Assembly: GCF_023898315.1 (NCBI RefSeq)
Contig: NC_064623.1
Coordinates: forward strand, 19,047,140-19,111,139
Length of the DNA stretch: 64,000 nt
Direction: 5' to 3'
DNA from: Schistocerca nitens
Lineage: Eukaryota > Arthropoda > Insecta > Orthoptera > Acrididae
Shown here: positions 11,297 through 22,117 of the stretch, one piece after another
Layout: each line of letters opens with the position of its first letter
How positions within the stretch are numbered: the first letter of the stretch is position 1
Notes under the pieces: model-generated
Told to the model about the DNA's origin: nothing
The model's input: only the letters and a program-made list of their open reading frames with translations
The model's database searches: none
Program-made: the position numbers and the translations under genes

Positions 11297-11690
11297 GACT
11301 GCCTGACAAAAAATTACAAGCACGAAGAGAACGTCATTGGATGTCAGTGTAACTTCGAGCACAGTCGGCGGATTTGTAAAAGATTAGAGCTGCAACTATC
11401 AGTCACAGGTGTAACGATCACCAACTTGTAGTACTGTTGTTCCTGTATAGTGTAGTTAGTGGACCTGGTATGATATATTAAGGGCGCCAACAGGAACAGA
11501 TGTTGAGCGACGACTGTGAAGAACACGGGCACGCTGCGTACCCGCGTGAGACAGCATTATCAGCATCTGAAAGAGTCTGAGACTACCCTCACTGTACGTC
11601 TGTATGCGGCCGGCTGGCAGAATCGTGCAGTACGGAGATTTTTGGGGCACTGGGACGAGTGAAATATTGCTTTCTGAATAATTAATAGAA
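11297..11690 (+). mobile_element. Tc1-like family E, 5' fragment
   Basis: After a TA, the sequence CTGCCTGACAAAAAATTACA begins. This terminus recurs at 32155 (CACTGCCTGACAAAAAAGTG). A coding remnant reads VRQHYQHLKES near 11550 and later AAGWQNRAVRRFLGHW, which parallels the helix-turn-helix of the family E copy at 34631-34800 (LRQRYQHPTKF, TGWSIPSVFRFVGHS). The rest of the transposase is absent. Confidence 0.6.
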
Positions 11691-11741
11691 CATTCCCGCA
11701 ATGTTAAATTAATGTTAAAAGACATTAAGAATAAATTTTCT

Positions 11742-11879
11742 ACTGTGCGGCTGGTCCCGGCGGGCATGGATGTGTGTGTTCGTCATTCGATTAATTTAGG
11801 TTAAGTAGTGTGTAAGCTTAGGGACTGATGACCTTAGCAGTTAAATCCCGTAAGATTTCACACACGTTTGAACATTTCT
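11742..11879 (+). mobile_element. SINE-1b (variant body), 5'-truncated
   Basis: A 138-bp copy that keeps the end of the tRNA-like head (CGGCTGGTCCCGGCGGGCAT) and the body TTTAGGTTAAGTAGTGTGTAAGC, GGGACTGATGACCTTAGCAG. A perfect 13-bp duplication GAATAAATTTTCT flanks it at 11729-11741 and 11880-11892. It shares its body with the copy at 50054-50242. Confidence 0.9.
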
Positions 11880-11892
11880 GAATAAATTTTCT

Positions 11893-12479
11893 CTTTGTAA
11901 ATAAATCTGTAAAGTAAGGAGAAAAGGGCATGATTTAATATAGGGGGTGTACTATTGTGCTGTTCCGATAAAGAATATTCCAGAGAATTTTTTATACATC
12001 GAAACTTGATTAAAAAATAACTCTGTAAAGCAAGTTGAATGTAGTCACCGTAATTTCCTTTAGACTATATAAAACCAGGCACTGTGATTCCTCTGTCTCT
12101 CTTTCCTTCATTTGTTTTCGATGAGTGTTTCATAAAGTGTAAGCGTCGCTGTCGTATCTGTAACTTTTGGTTAAATAATTACGTTAATTTAATTATAATG
12201 GCCGTTTTTGAGTCAAGAAACCTACTTTCCACTTCCGTTAATGTCACAGCTCGATTTATTATGTTGCATTTTAGAAGTTTTTCAGGCTGCAGCGAAGGAG
12301 AGGTTCCCTCGAATTGTTTGGTGGCCACAATTGAGCGCTACTAGTGTTCGATTGGCATTTATTTTATCAAACTTTTATTCGCGCCAACCTGAGATCTCTT
12401 TTACCAATCTTTCATATCAGTATCCGGGGAATGTAATTACGCATACTGCGTAATTTTGAGGTCGATCACTGGCCTCTAA
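11893..12479. other. AT-rich spacer before LINE
   Basis: No gene recognised. The short frames at 12084-12344 and 12208-12453 overlap in different phases and resemble no family. Confidence 0.4.
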
Positions 12480-13956
12480 ACAATGCCGTCAGTCAACGTT
12501 CTCGCCAGTCTGATGAAAGTACGCGAGGGAACTTGCCCCCCCCCCCCCCCCTTCTTGAAGCAGTGTACCGTAGGTCTCTAGAAGAGCGTAGCGTTCCAGA
12601 AGATTGGAAAAGGGCACAGGTCATATACGTTTTCAAGAAGGGACGTCGAACAGATGTGCAGAACTATAGACCTATATCTCTAATGTCGGTCAGTTGTAGA
12701 ATTTTGGAACACGTATTATGTTGGAGTATAATGACTTTTCTGGAGACTAGAAATCTACTCTGTAGGAATCAGCATAGATTTCGAAAAAGACGATCGTGTG
12801 AAACCCAGCTCGCGCTATTCGTCCAACAGACTCAGAGGGCCATAGACACGGGTTCCCAGGTAGATGCCGTGTTTCTTGACTTCCGCAAGGCGCTCGATAG
12901 AGTTCCCCACAGTCGTTTAATGAACAAAGTAAGAGCATATGGACTATCAGACCAATTGTGTGATTGGTTTGAAAAGTTCCTAGATAACAGAACGCAGCGT
13001 GTCGTTCTCAATGGAGAGAAGTCTTCCCAAGTAAGAGTGATTTCAGGTGTGCCGCAGGGGAGTGTCGTAGGGCCGTTGCTATTCACAATATACATAAATG
13101 ACCTTGTGGATGACATCGGAAGTTCACTGAGGCTTTTTGCGGATGATGCTGTGGTATATCGAGAGGTTGTAACAATGGAAAATTATACTGAAATACAGGA
13201 GGATCTGCAACGAATTGACGCATGGTGCAGGAAATGGCAATTGAATCTCAATGTAGACAAGTCTAATGTGCTGCGAATACATAGAAAGAAGGATCCTTTA
13301 TCATTTAGCTACAATATAGCAGGTCAGCAACTGGAAGCAGTTAATTCCATAAATTGTCTGGGAGTACGCATTAGGAGTGATTTAAAATGCAATGACCATA
13401 TAAAATTAATCGTCGATAAAGCAGATGCCAGATTGAGATTAATTGGAAGAATGCTAAGGAAACGAAGTCCGAAAACAAAGAAAGTAGGTTACAGCACATT
13501 TGTTCGCCCACTGCTTGAATACTGCTCACCAGTGTGGGATCCGTACCAGGTGGGGTTGATAGAGGAGATAGAGAAGTTCCAACGGAGAGCAGCGTGCTTC
13601 GTTACAGGATCATTTAGTAATCGCGAAAGCGTTACGGGAATGATAGATAAACTTCAGTGGAAGACTCTGCAAGAGAGACGCTCAGTACCTCGGTACGGAT
13701 TTTGTTGAAGTTTCGAGAACATACCTGCACCGAGGAGTCAAGCAGTATATTGCTCCCTCTTACGTATATCTCGCGAAGAGACCATGAGCATAAATTCAGA
13801 GAGATTAGAGCCCACACAGAGGCATAGCGACAATCTTTCTTTCAACGAACAATACGGGACTGGAATAGAAGGGAGAACCGATAGAGGTACTCAAGGTGCC
13901 CTCCGCCACACACCTTCAGGTGGCTTGCGGAGTATAGATGTGGATGTAGATGTAGA
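12480..13956 (+). mobile_element. CR1/Jockey-type LINE, 5'-truncated, best copy
   Basis: About 1.5 kb of non-LTR retrotransposon running from just upstream of the RT to the 3' end. The tail reads GCCACACACCTTCAGGTGGC then GGATGTAGATGTAGA, the repeat-type 3' end shared with the copies at 18045, 36294, 52363 and 60401. ORF1 and the endonuclease are missing. A C-rich run (12536-12551) sits at the front of the coding part. The left border is approximate because no target duplication was recognised. Confidence 0.85.
12533..13708 (+). pseudogene. LINE reverse transcriptase, 391-codon open frame with C-terminal frameshift
   Basis: Encodes nearly a whole non-LTR reverse transcriptase. Visible motifs in order: DWKRAQV (24-30), NYRPISL (44-50), VFLDFRKALDRVPHSRL (113-129), SGVPQGSVVGPLLFTIYINDL (171-191), the catalytic LFADDAVVY (201-209), a WCRKWQLNLNVDKS block, CLGVRI, and the thumb LLEYCSPVWDPYQ. 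The frame stops at RYGFC just where the copy at 52508-52909 continues RYGLLLK, which points to a single lost base near 13703 in a T run. The apparent start Met lies in the C-rich run and is not a real initiator. The fold and catalytic residues look undamaged, so the copy is fairly young. Clade placement (CR1 versus Jockey group) is inferred from motif style only. Confidence 0.88.
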
Positions 13957-14084
13957 AACTCATGCTGGATAGCGGAATGCTATTTCATATTAAGAAGTAA
14001 AAATATTATATGCACCATTCTGCTATTTGAGGAGCTCAGCCACTAGCAGAAGTGATAAAAAAATTTTATAGTACTTTTTCTTTT

Positions 14085-14757
14085 AAGTATCGGTAATATT
14101 ATATGTGGCAGTGGAACGTGAGGGCTGACATACTTGTCGTCATGATTCTGGTTGGTCAAGTGAGGCCACCAAAAGGCAGTATGGCCGTACTGTGGACCAA
14201 GCAAATCGTGTCCACCTCTCATCCGCTACTGACATTGGAGAACTAGTCATGGACATTTTTCCAACTTCCTGAGTCAGCTCGCACCGCTGCTCAGAGGCTA
14301 GCAGCATCCCTACTAGCGAACTGAAGCCCCATCCGTGTGCTGACGTTAACACACCAACAACCGAGTGGTGTGGCGCAATGCTTAGCACACTGGCCCTCAC
14401 ATTCGAGAGAACGACGCTTCAAACCCGTGTCAGGCCATCCTCATTTCGGTTTTCCGTAATTTCCCTAAATCGCTTCAGGCAAATGCCTGGACGCGTCCGA
14501 CTTCCTTCCCTAATCCGATGGCACTGATGACTTCGTTGGTTGGTGCCTCTCCCAAATCAGCCGACCAACCAACCAACACCGCAACACGAACGGCTGCGCC
14601 TGGTGTGGTGCCCTGAACGGGAAGCACGGACTGCTGACGAACGGCGTCGCATTGTGTTCAGTGACGGATCGCTCATCTGCAGTGCCCCACATGAGCGACA
14701 GTGCGAAAGTACAGTCGCAACCTGCGAAGAGTACAGATGGACAAAATCGACTGGTTA
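14085..14757 (+). mobile_element. Tc1-like relic (family J), interrupted by SINE-2
   Basis: Left part 14085-14360 corresponds, reversed, to 56660-56930 (shared CTGACATACTTGTCGTCATG and GTTAACAC blocks). The right part encodes a Tc1-type block in frame 14540-14758: QHERLRLVWCPEREARTADE then RRIVFSDGS, where the usual DES of the first catalytic motif has become DGS (the aspartate itself is kept). SINE-2 sits between the helix-turn-helix half and this catalytic block. The 3' part, with the other catalytic residues, is lost. Confidence 0.6.
14361..14575 (+). mobile_element. SINE-2, sense, in Tc1 relic J
   Basis: Head with A-box-like TGGCGCAATGCTTAGCAC, body TTTTCCGTAATTTCCCTAAA, end CCAACCAACCAAC. 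Likely duplication AACACACCAACAAC / AACACCGCAACAC. The reversed relic at 56660-56930 carries SINE-2 at the same spot. Confidence 0.8.
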
Positions 14758-15077
14758 AAACCGATACCGGTATTTCAATTTTGAATAACCGCTATCCTTC
14801 GGCATTTGTTTCGTCTCGACTATAACAGATGTTTCCTATTTTCTAATTATAGCCAAATAGAAAAACTGAAATATTATTTAGCCATAGTGGTGGTGCTAAA
14901 ATATACTACTGGCCATTAAAATTGCTATACCAAGAAGAAAAGCAGATGGTAAACGGGTATTCATTCGACAAATATATTATACTAGAACTGACATGCGATT
15001 ACACCTTCACGCAATTTGGGTGCATAGATCCTGAGAAATCAGTACCCAGAACAACCACCTCTGGCCTTAATAATGAC

Positions 15078-15190
15078 TGGGTGTTGTGTGATGTCCTTAG
15101 GTTAGTTAGGTTTAAGTAGTTCTAGGTTCTAGGGGACTGATGACCATAGATGTTAAGTCCCATAGTGCTCAGAGCCATTTGAACCATTTT
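15078..15190 (+). mobile_element. SINE-1, 5'-truncated, inside family B
   Basis: Only the body and 3' end (GTGATGTCCTTAGGTTAGTT ... AGAGCCATTTGAACCATTTT). Imperfect 17-bp duplication CTGGCCTTAATAATGAC (15061-15077) / CTGACCGTAATAACGGC (15191-15207). The target is the 3' end of the transposase gene. Confidence 0.85.
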
Positions 15191-15735
15191 CTGACCGTAA
15201 TAACGGCCTTGATACATCTGGGCATTGAGTCAAACAGAGATTGGGTGCCGTGTACAGGTACAGCTGCCCATGCAGCTTCAAGACGATACCACAGTTCATC
15301 AAGAGTACTGACTGGCTTATTGTGACGAGCCAGTTGCTCGGCCACCATTGACCAGACGTTTTCAGTTGGTGAGAGATCTGGAGAATGTGCTGGACAGGGC
15401 AGCAGTCGAACATTCTCTGCATCCTGAAAGACCCGTAAAGGACCTGCAACATGCGGTCGTGCATTATCGTGCTGGAAAGTAGGGTTTCGCAGGGATCGAA
15501 TGAACGGTGGAGCCGCGGGTCGTAACACATCTGAAGTGTAACGTCCACTGTTCAAAGTGCCGTCAATGTGAACAAGAGGTGACCGAGACGTGTAACCAAT
15601 GGCAACCCGTACCATCACGCCGGGTGATACGCCAGTAGAGGCGATGACGAATACACATTTCCAATGTGCGTTCACCGCGACGCCGCCAAACACGGATGCG
15701 ACCATCATGATGCTGTAAACAGAACCTGGATTCAT
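15169..15735 (-). pseudogene. Family B transposase, catalytic half
   Basis: A 188-codon minus-strand frame that holds the C-terminal half of a Tc1-type DDE transposase. QHDNARPHVAG carries the second catalytic aspartate and SPTENVW the glutamate. The last ~10 residues (VRKWFKWL) come from the inserted SINE, not from the transposase. The matching N-terminal and first-aspartate blocks are in other frames upstream, so the gene is broken by at least two frameshifts. Confidence 0.85.
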
Positions 15736-16332
15736 CCGAAAATATGACCTTTTCCCATTTGCGCACCCAGCTTCGTCGTTGAGTACACCATCACAGGCGC
15801 TCCTGTCTGTGATGCAGCGTCAAGGTTGACCGCAGCCATGGTCTTCGATCTGATAGTCCATGCTGCTGCAAACGTCGTCGAACTGTTCGTGCAGATGGTT
15901 GTTGTCTTGCAAACGTCCCTATCTTTTGACTCAGGGATCGAGACGTGGCTGCACGATCCGTTACAGCTGTGCGGATAAGATGCCTGTTATCTCTACTGCT
16001 AGTGATACGAGGCCGTTGGGGTCCAGCACGGCGTTCCGTATTACCCTCCTGAACTCACCGATTCCATATTCTGCTAACATTGGATCTCGATCAACGCGAG
16101 CAGCAATGTCGCGATACGATAAACCGCAGTCGCGATAGGCTACAATCCGACCTTTATCAAAGTCGGAAAGTTGGTGGTACGCATTTCTCCTCCTTACACG
16201 AGGCATCACAACAACGTTTCACCAGGCAACGCCGGTCAACTGCTGTTTATGTATGAGAAATCGGTTGGATACTTTCCTCATGTCAGCACCGGCGCCAACC
16301 TCGTTTGAATGGTCTGAAAAGCTAATCATTTG

Positions 16333-16823
16333 TGTGGTGTCACCGCCAGACACCACACTTGCTAGGTGGTAGCCTTTAAATCGGCCGCGGTCCGTTAGTA
16401 TACGTCGGACCCGCGTGTCGCCACTATCAGTGATTGCAGACCGAGCGCCGCCACACGGCAGGTCTAGTCTAGAGAGACTCCCTAGCACTCGCCCCAGTTG
16501 TACAGCCGACTTTGCTAGCGATGGTTCACTGACTACATACGCTCTCATTTGCAGAGAGGACAGTTTAGCATAGCCTTCAGGTACGTCATTTGCTACGACC
16601 TAGCAAGGCGCCATTATCATTTGCTATTTATCTTGTGATGCATGTACCGTCAGACCGATGTTCACCAATTATGGATTAAAGTTAAGTATTCCAGAAGCTC
16701 CGTACTTTATTTACTAGACTCTATTCCTTTAACTATTCCAGACCTCACGCCAGCCTGCGTGAGCTTAAACGCGTGCCTTTCGGCTATCTCCTAGTGGCTT
16801 GGCTGACTTGCCAAGGCACAACA
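16333..16823 (+). repeat. Solo LTR, copy 1 (491 bp), inside family B
   Basis: Starts TGTGGTGTCACCGCCAGACA and ends CCAAGGCACAACA, i.e. TG...CA, with a perfect 5-bp duplication ATTTG (16328-16332, 16824-16828). This is the hallmark of an LTR retrotransposon reduced to one LTR by recombination. No gag-pol remains. Three further copies of the same LTR are at 22429, 37247 and 47091. Its terminal inverted segment (GGTGTC...GACACC) forms a small palindrome at the 5' end. Superfamily (probably Ty3/gypsy-like) cannot be told without an internal region. Confidence 0.9.
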
Positions 16824-16918
16824 ATTTGCGTATCACAGCATCTTCTTCCTGTCGGTTAAATTTCGCGTCTGTAGCACGTCATGTTCGTGGTATAGCAATT
16901 TTAATGGTCAGTAGTGTA

Positions 16919-17424
16919 TTTTGTCTTTAAAAGAACCTTTTTTCTTTTTTAAAAAATAAAAACTATTTCTTATTCTTAAAATTTGCACTGGTTTGAAGTA
17001 TTTCGTTATTGTAGAACATGGGGAAAACAATCAGTGCTATTTTAGTAACAATGACGCCAGAGACGAGCGACAAAACCAGGCCTTGAGAATGAGTACAGCG
17101 TTGCTGAGATATCTATGTCTCTGTTGCCGTGTGTAGTGGCTTTAGGTAGGCGTGTATGTGTAGCGTGCGAGACTCGCCACCAACGCATCTGTGCGGTAGT
17201 TTCTCGCTGTCATTGCGGAACACATGTTGTATTTGCAGAATGCACCAATTCTAATCTCCAAGTATTTTAACAAAGCGGCGTATAAATGCATTACAGTGCT
17301 TCATTTCCTTTAAAAGAATAAATATCGTATCTGCCATTTCTATGAAATAATAAAAGAAGACGGAAATTATGGTAACAGCAATAAATTAAAAACTTAACAA
17401 TTCATTCAGACTATACAATAAAAA
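16919..17424. other. AT-rich spacer
   Basis: Nothing recognised between family B copy 1 and family A copy 2. Confidence 0.4.
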
Positions 17425-18044
17425 TACACTGAAGTGTCGAAGAAACTGGTACAGGCATGCGTATTCAAATACAGATATATGTAAATAGGCAGAATCCGGC
17501 GTTTAGATCGGCAACGCCTATATAAGACAACAAATGTCTGGCGCAGTTTTTAGATCGGTTACTGCTGCTACAATGCCAGGTTATCAAGTTTTAAGTGGGT
17601 CTGAACGTGGTGTTACAGTCGGCGCACGAGCGATGAGACACAACACCTCCGAGGCAGCGATGAAGTGGGGATTTTGGTGTATGATCATTTCGCGAGTGTA
17701 CCGTGAATATCAGGAATACGGTAAAACGTCCAGTTTCTGACATCGATGCGCCCGGAGAAAGATCCTGCAAGAACGGGGCCTACGACGAGTGAAGAGAATC
17801 TTTCAACGTGACAGAAGTGCAACCCTTCCTCAAATTCCTGCACATTTCAATGCTGGCTCATCAGCAAGTGCCAGCGTGCGAACGATTCAACGAAACATCA
17901 TCGATATGGGCTTTCGGAGCCGAACGCCGACTCGTGTACCCTTGACGACTGCACGACACAAAGCTTTACGCCTCTCCTGGACTCGTTAACACCGACATTG
18001 GACTTTTGATGACTGGAAACATGTAACCTGGTTGCACGAGTCTC

Positions 18045-18295
18045 ACATCTACATCTACATCATACTCAGCAACCCTCCTAATGGCGTGTGGCGGAGGCTA
18101 CTTTCTGTACAACTATCTGCTCCCTCCAACCCTGTCCCACGCGCGAATAATACATGGGAAGAATGATTGTCGGTAAGCCTCTGTGTTGGCTCTAATTTCT
18201 CGAATTCTCTACTCGTGGTAAATACGCGAGATGTATGTGGGGGGAAGTAATATGTTGTTCGACTATTTCTAAAAAGTACTGTCCAAAAATTTCAA
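18045..18295 (-). mobile_element. LINE 3' tail inserted in family A copy 2
   Basis: A 251-bp, heavily 5'-truncated LINE copy in antisense. It opens with reversed GATGTA units (ACATCTACATCTACAT) and contains GGCGTGTGGCGGAGG and GCCTCTGTGTTGGCTCTAAT, as in the copy at 52363. A 4-bp TCTC duplication (18041-18044, 18296-18299) flanks it, and joining the flanks restores the transposon sequence seen in the other family A copies. Confidence 0.88.
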
Positions 18296-18358
18296 TCTCG
18301 TTTCAAATCGTATCGAGTGTATGGACGTGTACGGGTATTGAGACAACCTCATGAATGA

Positions 18359-18868
18359 ATGGACCCTACATGTCAACAGGGGACTGTTCAAACTGGTGGA
18401 GGCTCTGCAGAGGCATGGAACGTGTGCAGCTGGAGTGATATGGGACCCCTGATACGTCTAGATACGACTCTGACAGGTGACACGTACGTAAGCATCCTGT
18501 CTGATCACCTGTATTCATTCGTGTCCATTGTGCATTCCGACGGACTTAAGCAATTGAAGGAGAACGATGCGACTCCCCATATGACAACAACTGCCAGTGG
18601 GTGGCTCCAGGAACACTCTTCTGAGTTTAAACACTTCTGGTGGCCACCTGAGTCCCCAGACATGAACATTGTTGAGCGTGTCTGGGATGGCTTGAAATGT
18701 GCTGTTCGGAAGAGATCTCCACCCCATCGTACTCTTGCGGATATATGGACAGCCCTGCAAGATTCATGGTGTCAGTTCCCTCCAGCACTACTTCAGACAT
18801 TAGTCGAGTGCATGCCACGTCGTACTGCGGCACTTCTGCGTGCTCGCGGGGGCCTTACACGATATTAG
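18359..18868 (+). pseudogene. Family A transposase, C-terminal half
   Basis: A 169-codon frame: MDPTCQQGTVQTGGGSAE..., DMGPLIRLDTTLTGDTYVSI, and ESPDMNIVERVWDGLK, ending GLTRY at the normal C-terminus. The second catalytic aspartate is replaced: the motif reads KENDATPH where copy 3 has QQDNARPH, so Asn occupies the Asp position. The glutamate in NIVERVW is kept, 36 residues downstream. The D-36-E spacing differs from classical Tc1 (34) and fits a DD36E-type lineage; that label is inference. Confidence 0.87.
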
Positions 18869-18902
18869 GCAGGTATACCAGTTTCTTTGGCTCTTCATTG
18901 TA

Positions 18903-20431
18903 GAAAGTAGGTGATGTGCTGCCCATGTCCACCTGATATGCCTTTATCTTCTCCTAGCCCTTGAAAACGGACAAATTTACACGAAAAACAGAGCCCTTCA
19001 ACTTCAGTTTTCACGCTTTAGTACTATTCGCAAATAGTGATGTGATACCCGATTAGAATGTGATTTTTGAGCAGAATTTCAAAAAATTTTGGAAGCAGTG
19101 GAATAGTACTGGTGATTTTTTGTAGTATTCAACCACTTATCACTTTTCGAGGAATGCAGCGAAAGGCAGACGGACTAAGTTTTCTTTTATTTGCATATTT
19201 AATTTAATATTTTGATTCTATGTATCTTCAAACTAATAGGGTCAAAGTTTACCAATATTTGTTCGTTTTCTACTTTTATTACGGGAAATAATGGGAACAA
19301 AGAACCAAAAGTCAGTTATTTCAGAAACCGGTTATTTTGAGCGTGTTAACAGTCAGATTATACTGGCGTGGAAAGAAACCGATATAACCGAAAATAGGTT
19401 GATTCAGCGATAACCACCATCCCTGCTTGTTACAGGAATAGAATAGGAAGAAAATGGTGAATATTGGTTGGACGTACTCTCTGCAACGCACTGTACAGTG
19501 GCTTCTGAAATACGATGTATGAAGAGGTATCATCTGACTTAAGAATCGCTTCCACCACCCAACGAAGACAAAGTGGTTGTCGTTCTTTCCGTCCACTTTT
19601 ACCTTACAATTATAACTGTTGGGGTCACTGACTTACAGTGAGAAATCCTTCACAGTGAGGTTAAATAACGTGAAATGTGTCTGTAGACCTAACCAGTCGC
19701 CACAATTTTCTGATAACAGCAGTTACGAGTGGTTGTTAACTTGCGTGTTAATTTTCTCTTTGAACCGTTATTAAATTCGACGCGGTCGTTACTTTTTCTG
19801 CAGAAAATAGCTGATAAGTTGTGTCGGTAAAAAGCGAACTAGGAGAACCACCAAACGGACCTGTACAGTCTCGGCAGCTGCTGACGATGGAATCAGAATT
19901 CCGAAACTCGCTGCTATTGATTATAAAAAACGGAAACCAGCCTCCAATCGTAGATCGTCTTTTCCTCCGTTTCTGATTCAGAATCAAAAGTCACTGACAC
20001 GATAACACATTTTGTGGAAGAGATTTTCCTATATGGAGCAACCAGAAAATTAATGAAGCAGTAAATGTCACTTTTTATAGCTCTTAATGAAACAAGGTCT
20101 TAAAAAGATAAGTACTGAAGACATAATAAGAAAGCAAAACTACACTACAGCTAGTACAGCAGGCCATGTGAAGGTCGAATACAAGTATCGCACCACAGAG
20201 TGTGTCAAGGCTTGGACACTCTCTTTTATGTCCAGCATTATTAAATTACGGCGACATACGTCACTGACCCATATCGCTTAACTGATAGTCTACATACTGC
20301 AGTCATAAATTACTGGAGAATGGAAAGTGGATATACTGCGTTGTAAAGAGAAGGCCGGTAGGTTAAATGAATAGTACCGGTAGGTTAAGTGAATGGCACA
20401 GCGAATTAAATGAAAGCAAGTGTCTGATATG
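18903..20431. other. 1.5 kb of AT-rich DNA without a recognised gene
   Basis: Frames at 19321-19596 and 19748-19987 (minus) and 20087-20281 (plus) show no family signature. A short direct repeat of GGTAGGTTAA(A/G)TGAAT occurs at 20353 and 20379. Confidence 0.45.
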
Positions 20432-21647
20432 CACTGAAGATCCACAGAAACTGATACACCTGTAAAATATCGTGTAGGACCCCCGCGAGTACGCAGAAGT
20501 GCTGGAGCACGGCGTCACATGTGCTTGACTAATGTCTGAAGTAGTGCTGGAGGGAACTGACACCATGAATGCTGCAAGGTTGTCCATGAATCCGTAAGAT
20601 TACAAGTGGGAGGAGAGCTCTTCTGAACAGCACGTTGCAAGGCATCCCAGATATGCTCAATAATGCTCATGTCTGGGGTATTTGGTGGGCAGCGGAAGTG
20701 TTTAAACTCAGAAGAGTGTAGCTGGAGACACTCTGTAGCAATTCTGGGCGTGTGGGGTCTCGCATTGTCCTGCTGGAATTCTCCAAGTCCGTTGGAATGC
20801 ACAGTGGACATGCATGGATGCAGGTGATCAGACAGGATGCTTACGTACGTGTCACCTGTCAGAGTCGTATCTAGACGTATCAGGGGTCCCATATCACTCC
20901 AGCTGCACACGCCCCACACCATTACAGATCCTCCACCAGCTTGAATAGTCCCCTGCTGATATGCAGGGTCCATGGATTCTTGAAGTTATCTCCATACCCG
21001 TACACGTGCATCCGCTCGATACAATTTGAAACGAGACTCGTTCGATTAGGCAACATGTTTCCAGTCATCAACAGTCCAATGTCTTTGTTGACGGACCCAG
21101 CCGAGGCGTAAAGTTTCGTGTCATGCAGTCATCAAGGATATAAGATTGGGCCTTCGCCTCCGAGCGCTCGTATCGATGATGTCTCGCTGAATGGTTCGCT
21201 CGCTGGCACTTGTCGATGGCCCAGCTTTGGAATCTGCAGCATTTTGCGGAATGGTTGCAATTCTGTCATGTTGAACGATTCTCTTCGGTCGTCGTCGGTC
21301 CAGTTCTTGCAGGATTTTTTTCCGGCCGCACCGATGTCGGAGATTTGATTTTTTACAGGATTTCTAATATTCAAGGTACACTCATCAAATTGTCGTACGG
21401 GAAAATCCCCAATTTATCGCTATCTCGGAAATGCTGCATCCCATCGCTGGTGCTCCGCCTATAACAATACGTTCAAAGTCGCTCAAATCTTGATAACCTG
21501 CCATTGTAGCAGCAGTAATCGGACTAACATCTGCGCCACACACTTGTCTTATAAAGGCGCTGCCGATCGTAGCACCGTATTCTTCCTGTTGGCCTATTTC
21601 TGTATTTGAATACGCGTGCCTATACCAGTTTCTTCGGCGCTTCAGCG
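20432..21647 (-). mobile_element. Tc1-like element, family A, copy 3, antisense
   Basis: About 1.22 kb. Left end CACTGAAGATCCACAGAAAC, right end GTTTCTTCGGCGCTTCAGCG followed by TA. On the minus strand the helix-turn-helix is in 21385-21669 (QDLSDFERIVIGGAPAMG, INWGFSRTTI). The catalytic half is in 20515-20973. The first catalytic aspartate near 21045 reads SNESRF instead of SDESRF, an Asp-to-Asn change. The middle is frameshifted. Confidence 0.9.
20515..20973 (-). pseudogene. Family A transposase, C-terminal half (copy 3)
   Basis: A 152-codon minus-strand frame: MDPAYQQGTIQAGGGSVMVW, SWSDMGPLIRLDTTLTGDTY, FQQDNARPHTP with the second aspartate, and DMSIIEHIWDAL with the glutamate. By eye 36 residues separate the two. 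It is the best-preserved second half of the family here. The frame ends early (VKHM) before the usual GLTRY end, and the upstream half is out of frame. Confidence 0.87.
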
Positions 21648-21649
21648 TA

Positions 21650-22117
21650 CAATCGCTTTCGCTACCCAACTCCTAAACACGAACGTAAACTATGAAAATT
21701 ATTTTCGATGTGTGTGATATCAATTAATCTAAACTGCGTATGACTATCTTTAAAAGGACGCTGAATATGAGGAATGGTTATCAATAATGCTCAGAATGAG
21801 TTTCTCATGAAACAATCACAAACAGAGGCTGTTGCATAACAAAAATGTGGCCTCTTAGCATAACACATCATCTGAATTTATATGAATTTTTGTAAATGAA
21901 TACTGTTCTTCATTTCATCTGAAAAAATTCATTTAGGCCCTACAATTGTTGTTATCTGTGTAACGGATAATTCGTTTCTGCTCTGTATGCGCACGGCAAG
22001 AATGAGAAGGGCTGAAGTATGTGATCTATAATAAATAATTGCCCTGCAAGCTGTCTTGTTTTATTTTATTTTAATTACCTAAAATTGTCAGAAAAACAGT
22101 TTATTCGCCAATTTAGT
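21650..22117. other. AT-rich spacer
   Basis: No gene or repeat family recognised. Confidence 0.4.

Larger units (their letters stand above)
14906..16916 (-). mobile_element. Tc1-like element, family B, copy 1, carrying a SINE and a solo LTR
   Basis: Ends are inverted: CTACTGGCCATTAAAATTGC on the left and GCAATTTTAATGGTCAGTAG on the right, both next to TA. After removing SINE 15078-15190 and the solo LTR 16333-16823 with their duplications, the core is close to 1.4 kb. Minus-strand coding blocks: N-terminal VRRRNAYHQLSDFDKGRIVA followed by YRDCGLSYRDIAARV (15961-16209), then CVFVIASTGVSPGVMVRVA...QHDNARPHVA and HSPDLSPTENVW (15169-15735). The second aspartate and the glutamate are kept, 34 residues apart (Tc1-type D-34-E). 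The first-catalytic-motif block (VIFSDESRF) lies in a shifted frame at 15563-15766. Frameshifts make it inactive. Confidence 0.88.
17427..18900 (+). mobile_element. Tc1-like element, family A, copy 2, split by a LINE tail
   Basis: Left end CACTGAAGTGTCGAAGAAAC and right end GTTTCTTTGGCTCTTCATTG, each beside TA. The core is about 1.22 kb once the 255-bp LINE insert and its duplication are removed. The helix-turn-helix is in 17534-17740 (GVTVGARAMRHNTSEAAMKW, ISRVYREYQEYG). A 66-codon frame 17789-17989 continues it (RTIQRNIIDMGFRSRTPTRV). The catalytic C-terminal half is in 18359-18868. The first-aspartate region is exactly where the LINE tail landed (before CTCGTTTCAAATCG), so the enzyme is doubly disabled. 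Confidence 0.9.

Noticed and set aside
20353..20395. GGTAGGTTAA direct repeat as a telomere-like or regulatory array
   Set aside because: Only two units and not the insect TTAGG repeat.
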